Shown here piece after piece: positions 8,267 to 17,352 of a stretch of DNA of 64,000 bases; position 1 is the first letter of the stretch, and each line of letters opens with the position of its first letter. A program made the position numbers and the translations under genes. Source of the stretch: Georgenia subflava (GTDB lineage Bacteria; Actinomycetota; Actinomycetes; Actinomycetales; Actinomycetaceae); the NCBI RefSeq assembly GCF_009193155.1, contig NZ_VUKD01000003.1, positions 620,001 through 684,000 on the forward strand, given 5' to 3'. The notes under the pieces were generated by a model. It had not been told where the DNA came from, made no database searches, and worked only from the letters and a program-made list of their open reading frames with translations.

Positions 8267-11200
8267 TCATCCGAGCAGCGGGAGCTGGATCCGGTGCACC
8301 TTGCCCTTGGCCACGTACATCCCGCGCCCGGGCGGGAACTCCTTGCGCTGGACCCGGGGGAAGGAGGTCCGGAAGAGCGAGTCGCCCTCGACGGCCTCGG
8401 GCTGCAGCGCGAGCCCGCGTCGACCGTTGCGGACCTCGGCCAGCAGCGGCCAGGACGAGCCCCAGGTGGACGTCTCGCCGTCGGCGATGACGAGGTGCTC
8501 GTTGCGCTTGATGTGCTGGATCAGCTCGGTGACCGGCTTCTCCGCGGGGCTGGAGAGGAAGTCCGCGAGGTTCTCGACGACGAGCACGTGGCCCACCTCG
8601 CCCACCTCCGGCGGGGTGGCGAACATCGGCAGGATCTCCTTCGCCTTCTCCGCCACGTCCGCGGCACCCGTCGCCGTGTGCTCCCACAGGTCCTGCGACG
8701 CCAGGACCGAGCGGCGGGCGCCCAGGTAGACGAACCGGGTGGCGGGCTCGGTCGTGGCGATCGAGTTGGTGAGCCACCGCAGCGCGTTCGTGCGCCCCGA
8801 CTCGGCCGGACCGGCGAGCAGGAACGTGCCGACGGGCTCGAAGCCGACGGGCTCGAGGGTGTCGTCGGCCACGCCGAGGACCGGCCGGCCCTCCACGTGC
8901 GCGGGCATGTCCTCGGCCGGCACGAGCTCCGGCAGCCGCCGCACGGGCGGCGCCTGCGGCGTCCCCGCACGGCGCAGGGTGCCGCCGAGCTTCTCGATGG
9001 CACGCACCTGCTCGGCGAGGTTGGCGGTCCCGCCGAGCACGGCGATCTGCATCTCCAGCCCCGAGGGGGTGATGGCCCGGCCGGGGACCGACGTCGCGTC
9101 GAGGACGTCCTTCGGGGCGCCGAGCTGCATGTACGCGTTCTCGTCGGCCAGCCGCATGATCACCCGCCGCGGCAGGGACCCGGTCACCGAGGTGGGGATC
9201 GCCCCCGGCCGGTCGGCGGTGACGGCGACGTGCACCCCCGCCGAGCGCCCGTCGACGAGCAGCTGGAGGAAGAGCTGGTACCAGGCCGAGCGGCCGATCG
9301 TGGTCTCCCACTCGGACCGGAAGGCCGCGAACCCGTCCACCAGCACCAGGATGCGGGCCTCGTCGCGCCGGCCGGTCAGCTCGCGGTACTCCTCGATGGT
9401 GCTCGCGCGGGCCTCCGCGTAGCGTCCGGACCGTTCCTCGACGAGGTCACGGAGCATGCCGAGCAGGCGCTGGACCCGCTCGCCGTCGTCGCCGTCGATG
9501 ACGGCGCCGACGTGCGGCAGGCTCTCCAGCGGTGCGAGGCCGCCGGAGGAGAAGTCGAGGCCGTACACCTGCACCGGGCCGCCGCGGGGCGTGATGCCCG
9601 CGCCGATGGCGAGGGTGCGCAGGGCCGTGGACTTGCCGGACCCGCCGGCTCCGTAGAAGACGATGTTGCCGTCGGTGTCGGGGCGGTAGAACGTCGCGGT
9701 CTGGCGCTGGTGGGCGGGGTCGTCGACGACGCCGAGCACGAGCGCCGAGTCGCTCCGCGGCCGCAGGGCGGACAGGTCCTGCACGTCGGCGAGGGTGGGC
9801 AGCCACGGCTTGCGCGGCGCGGGCACGCCGGCGGTCTCGGCTGCGGCCCGGACCGAGGCGACGATGCGGGCGATGTCGGTGGGGCCCTCGTCCTTCTCGG
9901 CCGCCGCCCTCGCCTCGTCGGGACGCTCGGGCTTCTCCCACCGCACCCCGGCGCCCATGGCGAGGGTCTCGACGTCGACCTGGGCCGTGGGGGCGGCGTC
10001 GGTCGTGCGCCCGCCGGCGTAGCCGGCCTGGAACATGGTGATGCGGCCCGGCCCGGTGCGGGCGGCGCCGCGGCCGGGCGTCCCGGGGTCGAAGTGGGCG
10101 GCCATCGGCAGACCGAGGACGTCGGTGGAGTCGTTCTCGTCCGCCATCCGCAGGGCCACCCGCAGGTTCGTGTTCGCGCGGAGGTTGTCCTTGATGACGC
10201 CCGCCGGGCGCTGCGTCGCGAGCACCAGGTGCAGCCCCAGGGACCGGCCCCGCTGGGCGACGTCGACGACGCCGTCGACGAACTCGGGCACCTCCGTGGC
10301 CAGCGCCGCGAACTCGTCGACGATGATGATCAGGCTCGGCGGCGCCTCGGGGTCGCCGGTGCGCTCGAGGGTGATGAGGTCCTTCGCGCCCTTGCGGTTG
10401 AGCAGGTGCTCGCGGTGGTGCAGCTCCGCGCGCAGGGAGGTCAGGGCGCGGCGCACCAGGTGCGGCGAGAGGTCGGTGACCAGGCCGACGGTGTGCGGCA
10501 GGTCGAGGCAGTCCGCGAAAGCCGAGCCGCCCTTGTAATCGACGAAGAGGAACGTCACCCGGTCGGGGCTGTGCGCGGTGGCCATGCCCAGCACCCAGGA
10601 CTGCAGGAACTCGGACTTACCGGCGCCGGTGGTGCCGCCGACCAGGGCGTGCGGGCCCTGGGTGCGCAGGTCCAGGGTGAAGGGCTCGGTGGCGCCCTGG
10701 CCGATCATGGCGCGGAGGTTGGCGTCGTGGCGGCGCCGCTGGGGCGGGCGCCCGTCGCGCGGAGTCAGCGACCCGTTCTCGGTCCACCGCTCGAGGATCG
10801 GCTGGGCGCCCTGGGCCGTCTCTGGGCCGACGAGCGCGAGGTAGGACACCCGGCCGGGCAGGTCGGAGGCGTCGTCCACGGGGGCGCCGGCGTCGGTGAC
10901 CGCCGCGAGGTGGGTGGCCAGCGCCGCCACCTGCGGCTCGGCGAGGACCTCGAGGGCCATCGGCGTGACGGCGCGGCCGTCCTTGACGTAGCCGGCGACG
11001 CCGGCGTCCGTCGACGTGGAGACCGACACGAACGTTCGGCACACGGCGGGCAGCCGCTCGACCGCGCCGGCGCACCAGATCACGTGCACCCCGGCGGCGG
11101 GCCCCTCCTCGGCGAGGCGCACCAGGCGGCCGCGCTCGACGGGGGCGTCGTCCTCCACCAGGAGCACGACGATCGGCAGGTGCTGCTGCTCGCGCGCCAC

Positions 11201-12694
11201 GCGCGCGGCGCGGCGCTCGTCGACGAGCCCCTCGAGCCGGGAGACGAGCTGCAGCACCCCGGCCTGGTGGGAGCCGATGTGGGGGCCGTCCAGGGGCGAG
11301 TGCACGGAGCCGACGTGCGGGAGCCACTTGGTCCAGTCCCACCGGCGGGCGCTGGCCGCGGAGGTGGCGACGGTGAGGACGAGCTCGGCGGGCGAGTGCG
11401 TGGCGACGAGCTGGCCGACCACCGCCCGTGCGGCGTCGTCCAGCACCTGCCGCGGACCGGCGAGGCCCACCGCGCCGCACTCGCGCAGCTGGGCGGTGAC
11501 CGGGACGCCGTCGACCATGAGGAAGTCGGCCTGCAGGCCCGTGAGCTGGTCCCAGTACTCGTCGGTGCTGCTGCCCCGGTTCGGCAGCTTCACCTCCGTG
11601 CGCGAGGGCATGGTGCCGACGCCGAGCCGGAGCGAGAGGAAGGCGTCGTGCTCGGGCCGGCGGGTCCACAGCAGCGGGTCCAGCTCGAGGGCGGCGGCGT
11701 GCAGGGCGACGGCGGAGGGGTGCTCCGCCAGGCGCATCTCGCGCTCGGTGGCCCGGCGGGCGTCGAGGTCCTTGCGGACCGAGGCCAGGGTGGCGGTGAA
11801 CTGCTCGACCTGGGCCTGGAACTCCTTCTTGTTCGTCCACCGCCGGTCGATCCAGGTGCCGACGACCATCAGCGGCATCATCGCCATGAAGGCGAGCATG
11901 ATCGGGCTGCGCCCGATCATGAGGAACACCGGAACCATGATGAGCGGCACGATCAGCATGATGAGCGGGAACTTCGCCGGCTTCAGCGGGGCCGGCGGCT
12001 TCGGCGCCTCGGTCTCCTCGCCCTCGAAGGCCGGGGCCAGGCGCGGGGACCTGTTGAACTCGACCAGGGCGGCGTCGGGGCGGGTGTGCCGGGAGGCCGC
12101 GATCCGCTCGACCCGGATCGTCGTGTCGCCGAGGGTGACGGTGTCCTGGGGCAGCAGCGCGGCCCGCTGGACCTGCCCGTCGCCCATGAGCAGGCCGTTC
12201 GCGGAGCGGAGGTCGGCGATCTCCACCACGTCGGTGACCGTCAGCCTCGCGTGCTCCTTGGAGACCGTGGGGTCCGCCAGGCGCACGTCGCAGCCCTTGC
12301 CGCGGCCGAGGATGGTGGTGCCCTCGGGCAGGTCGACGGTCCGGCCGGCGTCGGGTCCCTCGACGACGGTGAGCCGGGCGACCGGCGGGCCCTGGGGGTC
12401 GCGTCGCTCGAACCGGCGGGTGGCCTGGGCGAGGGAGACCACGGTGCCCGGCCGCACGGTCTGCGTGGCGGGGGTGTCCGGGTCGAGCAGCCGGGTCTCG
12501 TCGGGGCCCGGCCCGGGACGGGCGTGCCGGCGCAGCGTGAGGTTCTCCAGCTCGTCGGCGGAGAGCGAGACCGGGATCGGGTCGGTCTCGTGCAGGTTGC
12601 GGGCGACGTCGCCGACGGTCGCGGTGCCGTCGACGGTGACCGCCAGGTCGACCGGCTCGGCGCTCGTGCGCAGCAGGGTCAGCTTGATCCGCAA
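8267..12694 (-). CDS. FHA-FtsK/SpoIIIE ATPase, EssC/EccC-like type VII secretion motor
   Basis: The protein has 1475 residues. A beta-grasp/ubiquitin-like N-terminus (~1-95) resembles the YukD fold. An FHA domain (~105-195: LGRGKGCDVRLADPTVSKEHARL...SANG) follows, then two membrane helices at ~243-282. Three FtsK-type ATPase domains come next: the first has GGTTGAGKSEF near 690 and Walker B SLIIIVDEFAAL; the second has GAGGSGKSTAL near 1018; the third has a degenerate P-loop GPAESGRTNAL near 1298, with Arg replacing the catalytic Lys. This FHA-TM-triple ATPase layout is like Firmicutes EssC rather than mycobacterial EccC, which lacks FHA. The motor would power export of the two WXG100-type proteins and their partner. 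It is the last gene of the unit starting with the FN3 protein, 3 nt after the transglutaminase-like gene. Confidence 0.93.
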   Translation of the reverse strand: MRIKLTLLRTSAEPVDLAVTVDGTATVGDVARNLHETDPIPVSLSADELENLTLRRHARPGPGPDETRLLDPDTPATQTVRPGTVVSLAQATRRFERRDPQGPPVARLTVVEGPDAGRTVDLPEGTTILGRGKGCDVRLADPTVSKEHARLTVTDVVEIADLRSANGLLMGDGQVQRAALLPQDTVTLGDTTIRVERIAASRHTRPDAALVEFNRSPRLAPAFEGEETEAPKPPAPLKPAKFPLIMLIVPLIMVPVFLMIGRSPIMLAFMAMMPLMVVGTWIDRRWTNKKEFQAQVEQFTATLASVRKDLDARRATEREMRLAEHPSAVALHAAALELDPLLWTRRPEHDAFLSLRLGVGTMPSRTEVKLPNRGSSTDEYWDQLTGLQADFLMVDGVPVTAQLRECGAVGLAGPRQVLDDAARAVVGQLVATHSPAELVLTVATSAASARRWDWTKWLPHVGSVHSPLDGPHIGSHQAGVLQLVSRLEGLVDERRAARVAREQQHLPIVVLLVEDDAPVERGRLVRLAEEGPAAGVHVIWCAGAVERLPAVCRTFVSVSTSTDAGVAGYVKDGRAVTPMALEVLAEPQVAALATHLAAVTDAGAPVDDASDLPGRVSYLALVGPETAQGAQPILERWTENGSLTPRDGRPPQRRRHDANLRAMIGQGATEPFTLDLRTQGPHALVGGTTGAGKSEFLQSWVLGMATAHSPDRVTFLFVDYKGGSAFADCLDLPHTVGLVTDLSPHLVRRALTSLRAELHHREHLLNRKGAKDLITLERTGDPEAPPSLIIIVDEFAALATEVPEFVDGVVDVAQRGRSLGLHLVLATQRPAGVIKDNLRANTNLRVALRMADENDSTDVLGLPMAAHFDPGTPGRGAARTGPGRITMFQAGYAGGRTTDAAPTAQVDVETLAMGAGVRWEKPERPDEARAAAEKDEGPTDIARIVASVRAAAETAGVPAPRKPWLPTLADVQDLSALRPRSDSALVLGVVDDPAHQRQTATFYRPDTDGNIVFYGAGGSGKSTALRTLAIGAGITPRGGPVQVYGLDFSSGGLAPLESLPHVGAVIDGDDGERVQRLLGMLRDLVEERSGRYAEARASTIEEYRELTGRRDEARILVLVDGFAAFRSEWETTIGRSAWYQLFLQLLVDGRSAGVHVAVTADRPGAIPTSVTGSLPRRVIMRLADENAYMQLGAPKDVLDATSVPGRAITPSGLEMQIAVLGGTANLAEQVRAIEKLGGTLRRAGTPQAPPVRRLPELVPAEDMPAHVEGRPVLGVADDTLEPVGFEPVGTFLLAGPAESGRTNALRWLTNSIATTEPATRFVYLGARRSVLASQDLWEHTATGAADVAEKAKEILPMFATPPEVGEVGHVLVVENLADFLSSPAEKPVTELIQHIKRNEHLVIADGETSTWGSSWPLLAEVRNGRRGLALQPEAVEGDSLFRTSFPRVQRKEFPPGRGMYVAKGKVHRIQLPLLG

Positions 12695-12697
12695 CGT

Positions 12698-15007
12698 CTA
12701 GTCCTCTCCTCGCCCGGCCTTGGTCCGGGTGCTGGTGCGTGCGCGGCCGTCCTTGCGCCCGCCGGCGCGGCGCAGCGAGCGGGTCGAGACCCTCGAGCGC
12801 CACCAGCGTCGCGTGCCGACGGCGGTCTGCAGCCGGCCCAGGGTGGACTCGACCTCGGTCCAGTAGCCGCGTACGTGGTTCTCGTCGGGCAGCGTCGGAC
12901 CGAAGGTGCCGGCGTCCGTCCGCTGCGCCAGCGCCGTCGCCCGGGCGGTCGAGGCGTCCACCGGGGCGGTGCGCCGCGCCCGCCGGGTGTCCGTGCCGGG
13001 GAGGGCCAGCGCCGCGACCACCTCCTCGGCGGCCTGCGTGCGGGTGGCGGTGCGCGAGACGTCCAGACCGAGGTCCTTGGCGACGTCCATGACCTCCGCC
13101 CAGCCGCCGGCGACGCGCGCCGACGTGCTACCGCGGGTACGGCGCCGCTTCCGGCGTCGCAGCTTGACCGCGACGATGACCGCCAGCGGCGCGAGCAGGA
13201 GCAGCAGCAGGCCGCCCACCGCCGCCGCGACGATCGCGGCGACCGGCAGCTGGGTCTCCTCCTCGGGCTCGTCGTCGTCGATCTCGACGTCCTGACGGTC
13301 CGACGGCGGCGCGTCCGGCGGCTCCTGGGCGGGTGGCGGGGGCTGGAGGACCTGCGGCTGGGGCCGGTTCTGCGGCACCGGGGACTCCTCCTGCCAGATG
13401 CGGTCCTCGTCCGGCGTCGGGTAGTACGACACCCACCCGTAGCCCTCGAAGGGCACCTCGACCCACGCGGTGACGTCGTCGCCGGTCAGCTCGACGGGGC
13501 CGTCCGTGGCGGCGGGCGCCTCGAAGCCCATGACGACGCGCGACGGGATGCCGATGGAGCGCAGGATCAGGGCCATCGCCGCCGCGTACTGCTCCTCGTC
13601 GCCGACCATCGCCTCGCCGCCGAGGAGCTCGTCGATGCGGGCGGCCCCGTGCCCGGGGAGCGACGGGGTCTCCCCCTCGAGCCCGTGCGAGAAGTAGCCC
13701 TGCTGCAGGCCGCGCTCGATCGCGGTGATGCGCGCGAGGTCCGTGCCGGCCTCCGCGGTGAGCTGGGCGGCCATGACGGAGGCGGCCTCCGGGTACACGG
13801 CCTCGGGCAGCGCGACGTCGGCCAGGGGCGCGCCCTCGAGCTGGGTGGCGCTGGGCCGGGACGGCACCTCCGCGAGGACCTGGTACGTGTCGCCCTCGCC
13901 GAGGGCCGCCGTCGCGATCCCGGTGCCGGTGGCGCGGTTGAAGTAGAAGCTCCGTGCGAGCTCCTCGGCACCGGCGCCGGTGAAGTCGACGTCGTAGGTG
14001 CGCCCCAGGACCGGCACCCACACGCCGGCGTACTCGCCGACCGTGACGGTGGTGCGGTGCAGACCGTCGACGAGCTGCGGCTCGATCCGCTCGCCGATGC
14101 GCATGAACTCTCCAGAGCCCGAGGTCGCGGCGTCGGACACGGCCCAGGTGGTGCCGTCGTAGGCGTCGAGCACGGCCAGGCGCACCTGGGCGTCGGCCGG
14201 CAGGCCCTCCACGGTCAGGACCGGCTCGTCGCGATGGTCCTTGACGTACTCCCGGAACCCGGCGAGCGGGCTCGCGTAGTCGTGCAGGTCGGGCGGCGGG
14301 TCGATCCGCTCGCGCAGCACGAGGCGCCCGTCCGGCGGGGCGAGGACCCCGACGCCGGTCCCGGCCACCAGGCCGGCGAGGACGAGGGCGCCCACGCCGA
14401 GCCAGCGTCCGTCGTGCATGCGCCCGGTGCGCCAGCTCGCCCAGACGAGGGCGGCGACGGCGACCACGAGGCCGACGGGGACGGAGGTGGTCACGTCCGC
14501 CGTGCCCAGCAGGATGGCGGTGGGCAGCACGAGCAGCGGTGGCACCAGCGCCCAGAGGGGCCGCCGGGTGCGCAGCGCGACGGTCACCGCGGTGCACGTC
14601 GCCACCAGGCCGAGCAGGTACGGCGCGGTCAGCATCGCCCCGCCCGCGCCGAGCGGTGGCAGGACGGTGACGATCTCCTTCCAGGACGTCACCACGCCCC
14701 GCCCGACGGCGCCGACCGTCTCGGGGGTCGGCACGACGCCGCCCAGGGCCGTCGTCGGGGCGCCGAGGGAGGAGAACACGACGAGGACGACGGCGCCCGC
14801 GGCGAGCATGGTCAGGGCGCCCCACCGCCGGACGGCACCGACGAGCGCCAGCGCGGCACCGAGGAGGACCCCGCCGAGCGCGGCGACCACGAGCCGTGCG
14901 CTGCCGAACACGGGGACGAACGGGACGAGGGCCACGAGCACGAGGCAGGCGAGGACCGTGACGTCGACCCACCGGCGGGACAGGAGGTCCTTCAGCGCGG
15001 CGATCAT
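12698..15007 (-). CDS. transglutaminase-fold membrane protein (TgpA/DUF3488 type), active site apparently lost
   Basis: The protein has 769 residues. About six N-terminal membrane helices, an extracytoplasmic region, a transglutaminase-like core (~430-535), a Pro/Glu-rich linker, one more helix (AAIVAAAVGGLLLLLLAPLAVIVAV) and a basic cytosolic tail follow one another. This is the TgpA architecture. In the core, family signatures are clear (EQYAAAMALILRSIGIPSRV; WVEVPFEGYGWVSYYPTP). However, the three catalytic positions appear changed: Cys is Glu471 (GDEEQY), His is Thr513 (TAWVEV) and Asp is Tyr529 (YYPTP). So it is probably a pseudoenzyme or binding protein. It overlaps the DUF58 gene by ATGA; MoxR-DUF58-transglutaminase is a widespread gene trio. 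Confidence 0.9.
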   Translation of the reverse strand: MIAALKDLLSRRWVDVTVLACLVLVALVPFVPVFGSARLVVAALGGVLLGAALALVGAVRRWGALTMLAAGAVVLVVFSSLGAPTTALGGVVPTPETVGAVGRGVVTSWKEIVTVLPPLGAGGAMLTAPYLLGLVATCTAVTVALRTRRPLWALVPPLLVLPTAILLGTADVTTSVPVGLVVAVAALVWASWRTGRMHDGRWLGVGALVLAGLVAGTGVGVLAPPDGRLVLRERIDPPPDLHDYASPLAGFREYVKDHRDEPVLTVEGLPADAQVRLAVLDAYDGTTWAVSDAATSGSGEFMRIGERIEPQLVDGLHRTTVTVGEYAGVWVPVLGRTYDVDFTGAGAEELARSFYFNRATGTGIATAALGEGDTYQVLAEVPSRPSATQLEGAPLADVALPEAVYPEAASVMAAQLTAEAGTDLARITAIERGLQQGYFSHGLEGETPSLPGHGAARIDELLGGEAMVGDEEQYAAAMALILRSIGIPSRVVMGFEAPAATDGPVELTGDDVTAWVEVPFEGYGWVSYYPTPDEDRIWQEESPVPQNRPQPQVLQPPPPAQEPPDAPPSDRQDVEIDDDEPEEETQLPVAAIVAAAVGGLLLLLLAPLAVIVAVKLRRRKRRRTRGSTSARVAGGWAEVMDVAKDLGLDVSRTATRTQAAEEVVAALALPGTDTRRARRTAPVDASTARATALAQRTDAGTFGPTLPDENHVRGYWTEVESTLGRLQTAVGTRRWWRSRVSTRSLRRAGGRKDGRARTSTRTKAGRGED

Positions 15008-16284
15008 CGCATCGCCTTCCGCAGGGCGCGGGGCAGCTCGTCGAGGGCGCCGACGGTGACGACCGTGACCACGCCGACGGTGGAGACGCCGGCCTCGGCG
15101 TCCGCGTCGACCCGGACGGCCACGGCCCGCACCCCGAGCGGCAGCACGGCGCCGGCGGCCCGGATGCTGTGCGCGGTCACGGCGGAGCCGCAGATCAGGA
15201 TCGCCATCGAGGCGTGCTCGACGTCGCGGGAGACGGTCTGGGCCATGGACACGACGCCGCCGGGCCCGGTGCCGGGCTCGAGCCGGGTGAGGGAGTCCAG
15301 CAGCTGCCGGCGCGAGTGGACCGGCAGGGCCTCGTGGCTGGTGAGAAGGGTGAGGTCCTTCTCCTCCGCGATGGCCTGCAGCCCGAGGGACCCGGCGGTG
15401 GAGATCGCGATCTCCAGCTCGTCGTCCTCGGTGTAGTCGGCGGCGTTGCGGCTGAGCGCGACCACGATGTGGGAGCGGCGGGTCTCCTCGAACTGGCGCA
15501 CCATGAGCGTGCCGGTGCGCGCCGACGAGCGCCAGTGGATGTAGCGGCGGTCATCGCCGGGGATGTACTCGCGCAGGGCGTGGAACGCCAGGTCGGAGCT
15601 GGTGATGTCGCGGGTCGTCTGCCCCTCCAGGTCGTGCAGGAACCCGGCGGCGGTGGAGGCGAGGCGCACGGTGCGGGGGTGGACGTAGAGCTCGTGGACG
15701 TCCGTCCAGGTCATGGCGCGGCGCACGAGGCCGAGCGGGTCGCCGCGCACTGAGCGGACGGGGCCCACCTCGATGACGGCGCGGCGGGCGGTGGGTATGG
15801 CGAAGAGCTCCTCGTGCTCGCCGCCCCGCGCGAGCCCGGGCAGCGCGAAGCTCACCTCCGCGGCACCGACGGGCAGCTCGATGCGGGCCGGCAGCACATG
15901 GTGGGCGGCGGTGTTGCGCACGACGACGCCAGCCATGGCCCGCTCCCCCACGACGACCCGGGACTCGGACATCCGCAGGTCCACCTCGTAGGGCTGGCGG
16001 CCGAGCGTGAAGGCGAGCGCACAGGCGAAGACGGCGAGCAGCGTGACGCCGCCGGCGACGAGCTCGACCCAGCCGAGCCGCGCACCGGCCGCCCAGGCCA
16101 CGAGGCCGAGCAGCAGGACGCCCCAGCCGATCGCGCTGACCCAGCGGAGCACCCGCGCGGTGGCCATGCGCTGGCCGCGGGTTCGCTCCAGCGCACCCTG
16201 GACGCCGGGGATTGTGCTCAGGCGCTGGGTGAGGGTGGTCCGCCCGGCGGTCGTGGTGGTGCCGGTGGTGCGCTCGGTGGTCAC
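15004..16284 (-). CDS. DUF58 domain protein
   Basis: The protein has 426 residues. Two N-terminal membrane helices (IGWGVLLLGLVAWAAGA and VAGGVTLLAVFACALAF) are followed by a DUF58 domain with the conserved REYIPGDDRRYIHWRSSAR and a von Willebrand A-like tail. DUF58 proteins are found next to MoxR ATPases and are thought to form MIDAS-type partners for them. The gene overlaps both neighbours by 4 bp (16281-16284 and 15004-15007), so the trio is co-translated. Its biochemical role in this cluster is unknown. Confidence 0.93.
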   Translation of the reverse strand: MTTERTTGTTTTAGRTTLTQRLSTIPGVQGALERTRGQRMATARVLRWVSAIGWGVLLLGLVAWAAGARLGWVELVAGGVTLLAVFACALAFTLGRQPYEVDLRMSESRVVVGERAMAGVVVRNTAAHHVLPARIELPVGAAEVSFALPGLARGGEHEELFAIPTARRAVIEVGPVRSVRGDPLGLVRRAMTWTDVHELYVHPRTVRLASTAAGFLHDLEGQTTRDITSSDLAFHALREYIPGDDRRYIHWRSSARTGTLMVRQFEETRRSHIVVALSRNAADYTEDDELEIAISTAGSLGLQAIAEEKDLTLLTSHEALPVHSRRQLLDSLTRLEPGTGPGGVVSMAQTVSRDVEHASMAILICGSAVTAHSIRAAGAVLPLGVRAVAVRVDADAEAGVSTVGVVTVVTVGALDELPRALRKAMR

Positions 16285-17294
16285 TGACGCGGGGCCTGCT
16301 CCTGCGCGCCCCTGCGCACGGCCGGGGGCACGACGTCGGCGAGCACGGCGGCGAGGGCGTCAGCGGCGGTGGCGCCCTCGAACTCGGCCTCCGCCTCGAG
16401 GACGAGGCGGTGGGCGAGGACGGGCTCGGCGAGCTCCTTGACGTCGTCGGGCACGACGTAGTTGCGCCCGTGCGCGGCGGCCCAGGTCTTGGCCGCCCGG
16501 ACGAGGGCTAGCGCGCCGCGGACGGAGACGCCGACGATGACGCCGGGCGCCCGGCGGGTCTCCTCCACGAGCCGGGAGACGTACTCCAGCACGGCGGGGT
16601 CGACGTGCACGGTGTCGGCGAGGTCGACCATGTCCGAGACGGCCTGGCCGGTGATGACCGCGTCGAGGGTGCCGGCCCGGTCGCGCACGGAGGCGCCCTG
16701 CAGGATGTGCACCGTGGCGGAGTGGTCGGGGTAGCCGACGGAGGTCTTCATGAGGAAGCGGTCGAGCTGGGCCTCGGGCAGCCGGTAGGTCCCGGCCTGC
16801 TCGATGGGGTTCTGGGTGGCGAGCACGATGAACGGCTGCCCGACCGGGTGCGGGACGCCGTCGACGGTGACCCGGCCCTCCTCCATGACCTCCAGGAGGG
16901 CGGACTGGGTCTTGGGCGAGGCCCGGTTGATCTCGTCCGCCAGCACCACCGACGCGAAGATCGGTCCCTCGTGGAACTCGAACGTCTGGGTCTTCGGGTC
17001 GAAGATCGAGACGCCGGTGACGTCGGAGGGCAGCAGGTCCGGGGTGAACTGGATCCTGCTGCTCTTCGCCTGCAGGGTCTGCCCGAGCGCCCGCGCGAGC
17101 TGGGTCTTGCCGGTGCCCGGGAAGTCCTCGAGGAGCACGTGCCCGCCGGAGAGCAGGGTGGTGACGACGAGCCGGACCACGTTCTGCTTGCCGAGCACCG
17201 CCTGCGAGACGTTGTCGACGATGCGGGTGAACGTCTCGGCGAACCAGGTGGCCTGCTCCTGGGTCATGACGGTGTTGGTGGCAGTGGCGGTCAT
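16281..17294 (-). CDS. MoxR-family AAA+ ATPase
   Basis: The protein has 337 residues, with Walker A EDFPGTGKTQLARAL, Walker B VVLADEINRASPKTQSALLE, and the sensor 1 region ATQNPIEQAGTYRLPEAQLD. These proteins act as chaperone-like ATPases, often maturing vWA or DUF58 partners. The gene starts 58 nt after the end of the FN3 surface protein and overlaps the DUF58 gene, consistent with a five-gene unit 23601-8267. Assignment to the family is certain; the client in this locus is presumably the DUF58/transglutaminase-fold pair. Confidence 0.95.
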   Translation of the reverse strand: MTATATNTVMTQEQATWFAETFTRIVDNVSQAVLGKQNVVRLVVTTLLSGGHVLLEDFPGTGKTQLARALGQTLQAKSSRIQFTPDLLPSDVTGVSIFDPKTQTFEFHEGPIFASVVLADEINRASPKTQSALLEVMEEGRVTVDGVPHPVGQPFIVLATQNPIEQAGTYRLPEAQLDRFLMKTSVGYPDHSATVHILQGASVRDRAGTLDAVITGQAVSDMVDLADTVHVDPAVLEYVSRLVEETRRAPGVIVGVSVRGALALVRAAKTWAAAHGRNYVVPDDVKELAEPVLAHRLVLEAEAEFEGATAADALAAVLADVVPPAVRRGAQEQAPRQ

Positions 17295-17352
17295 CGTGTC
17301 CTCGGTCGTGTCGATGTGCGGTGGTTCGGCGCAGGCAGGCGCTGGAGCTCGC

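Noticed and set aside
8183-15436. 2417-codon open frame on the plus strand
   Set aside because: It lies opposite four well-supported minus-strand genes. Its Arg/Gly/Asp-rich low-complexity protein is a typical antisense shadow in very GC-rich DNA.
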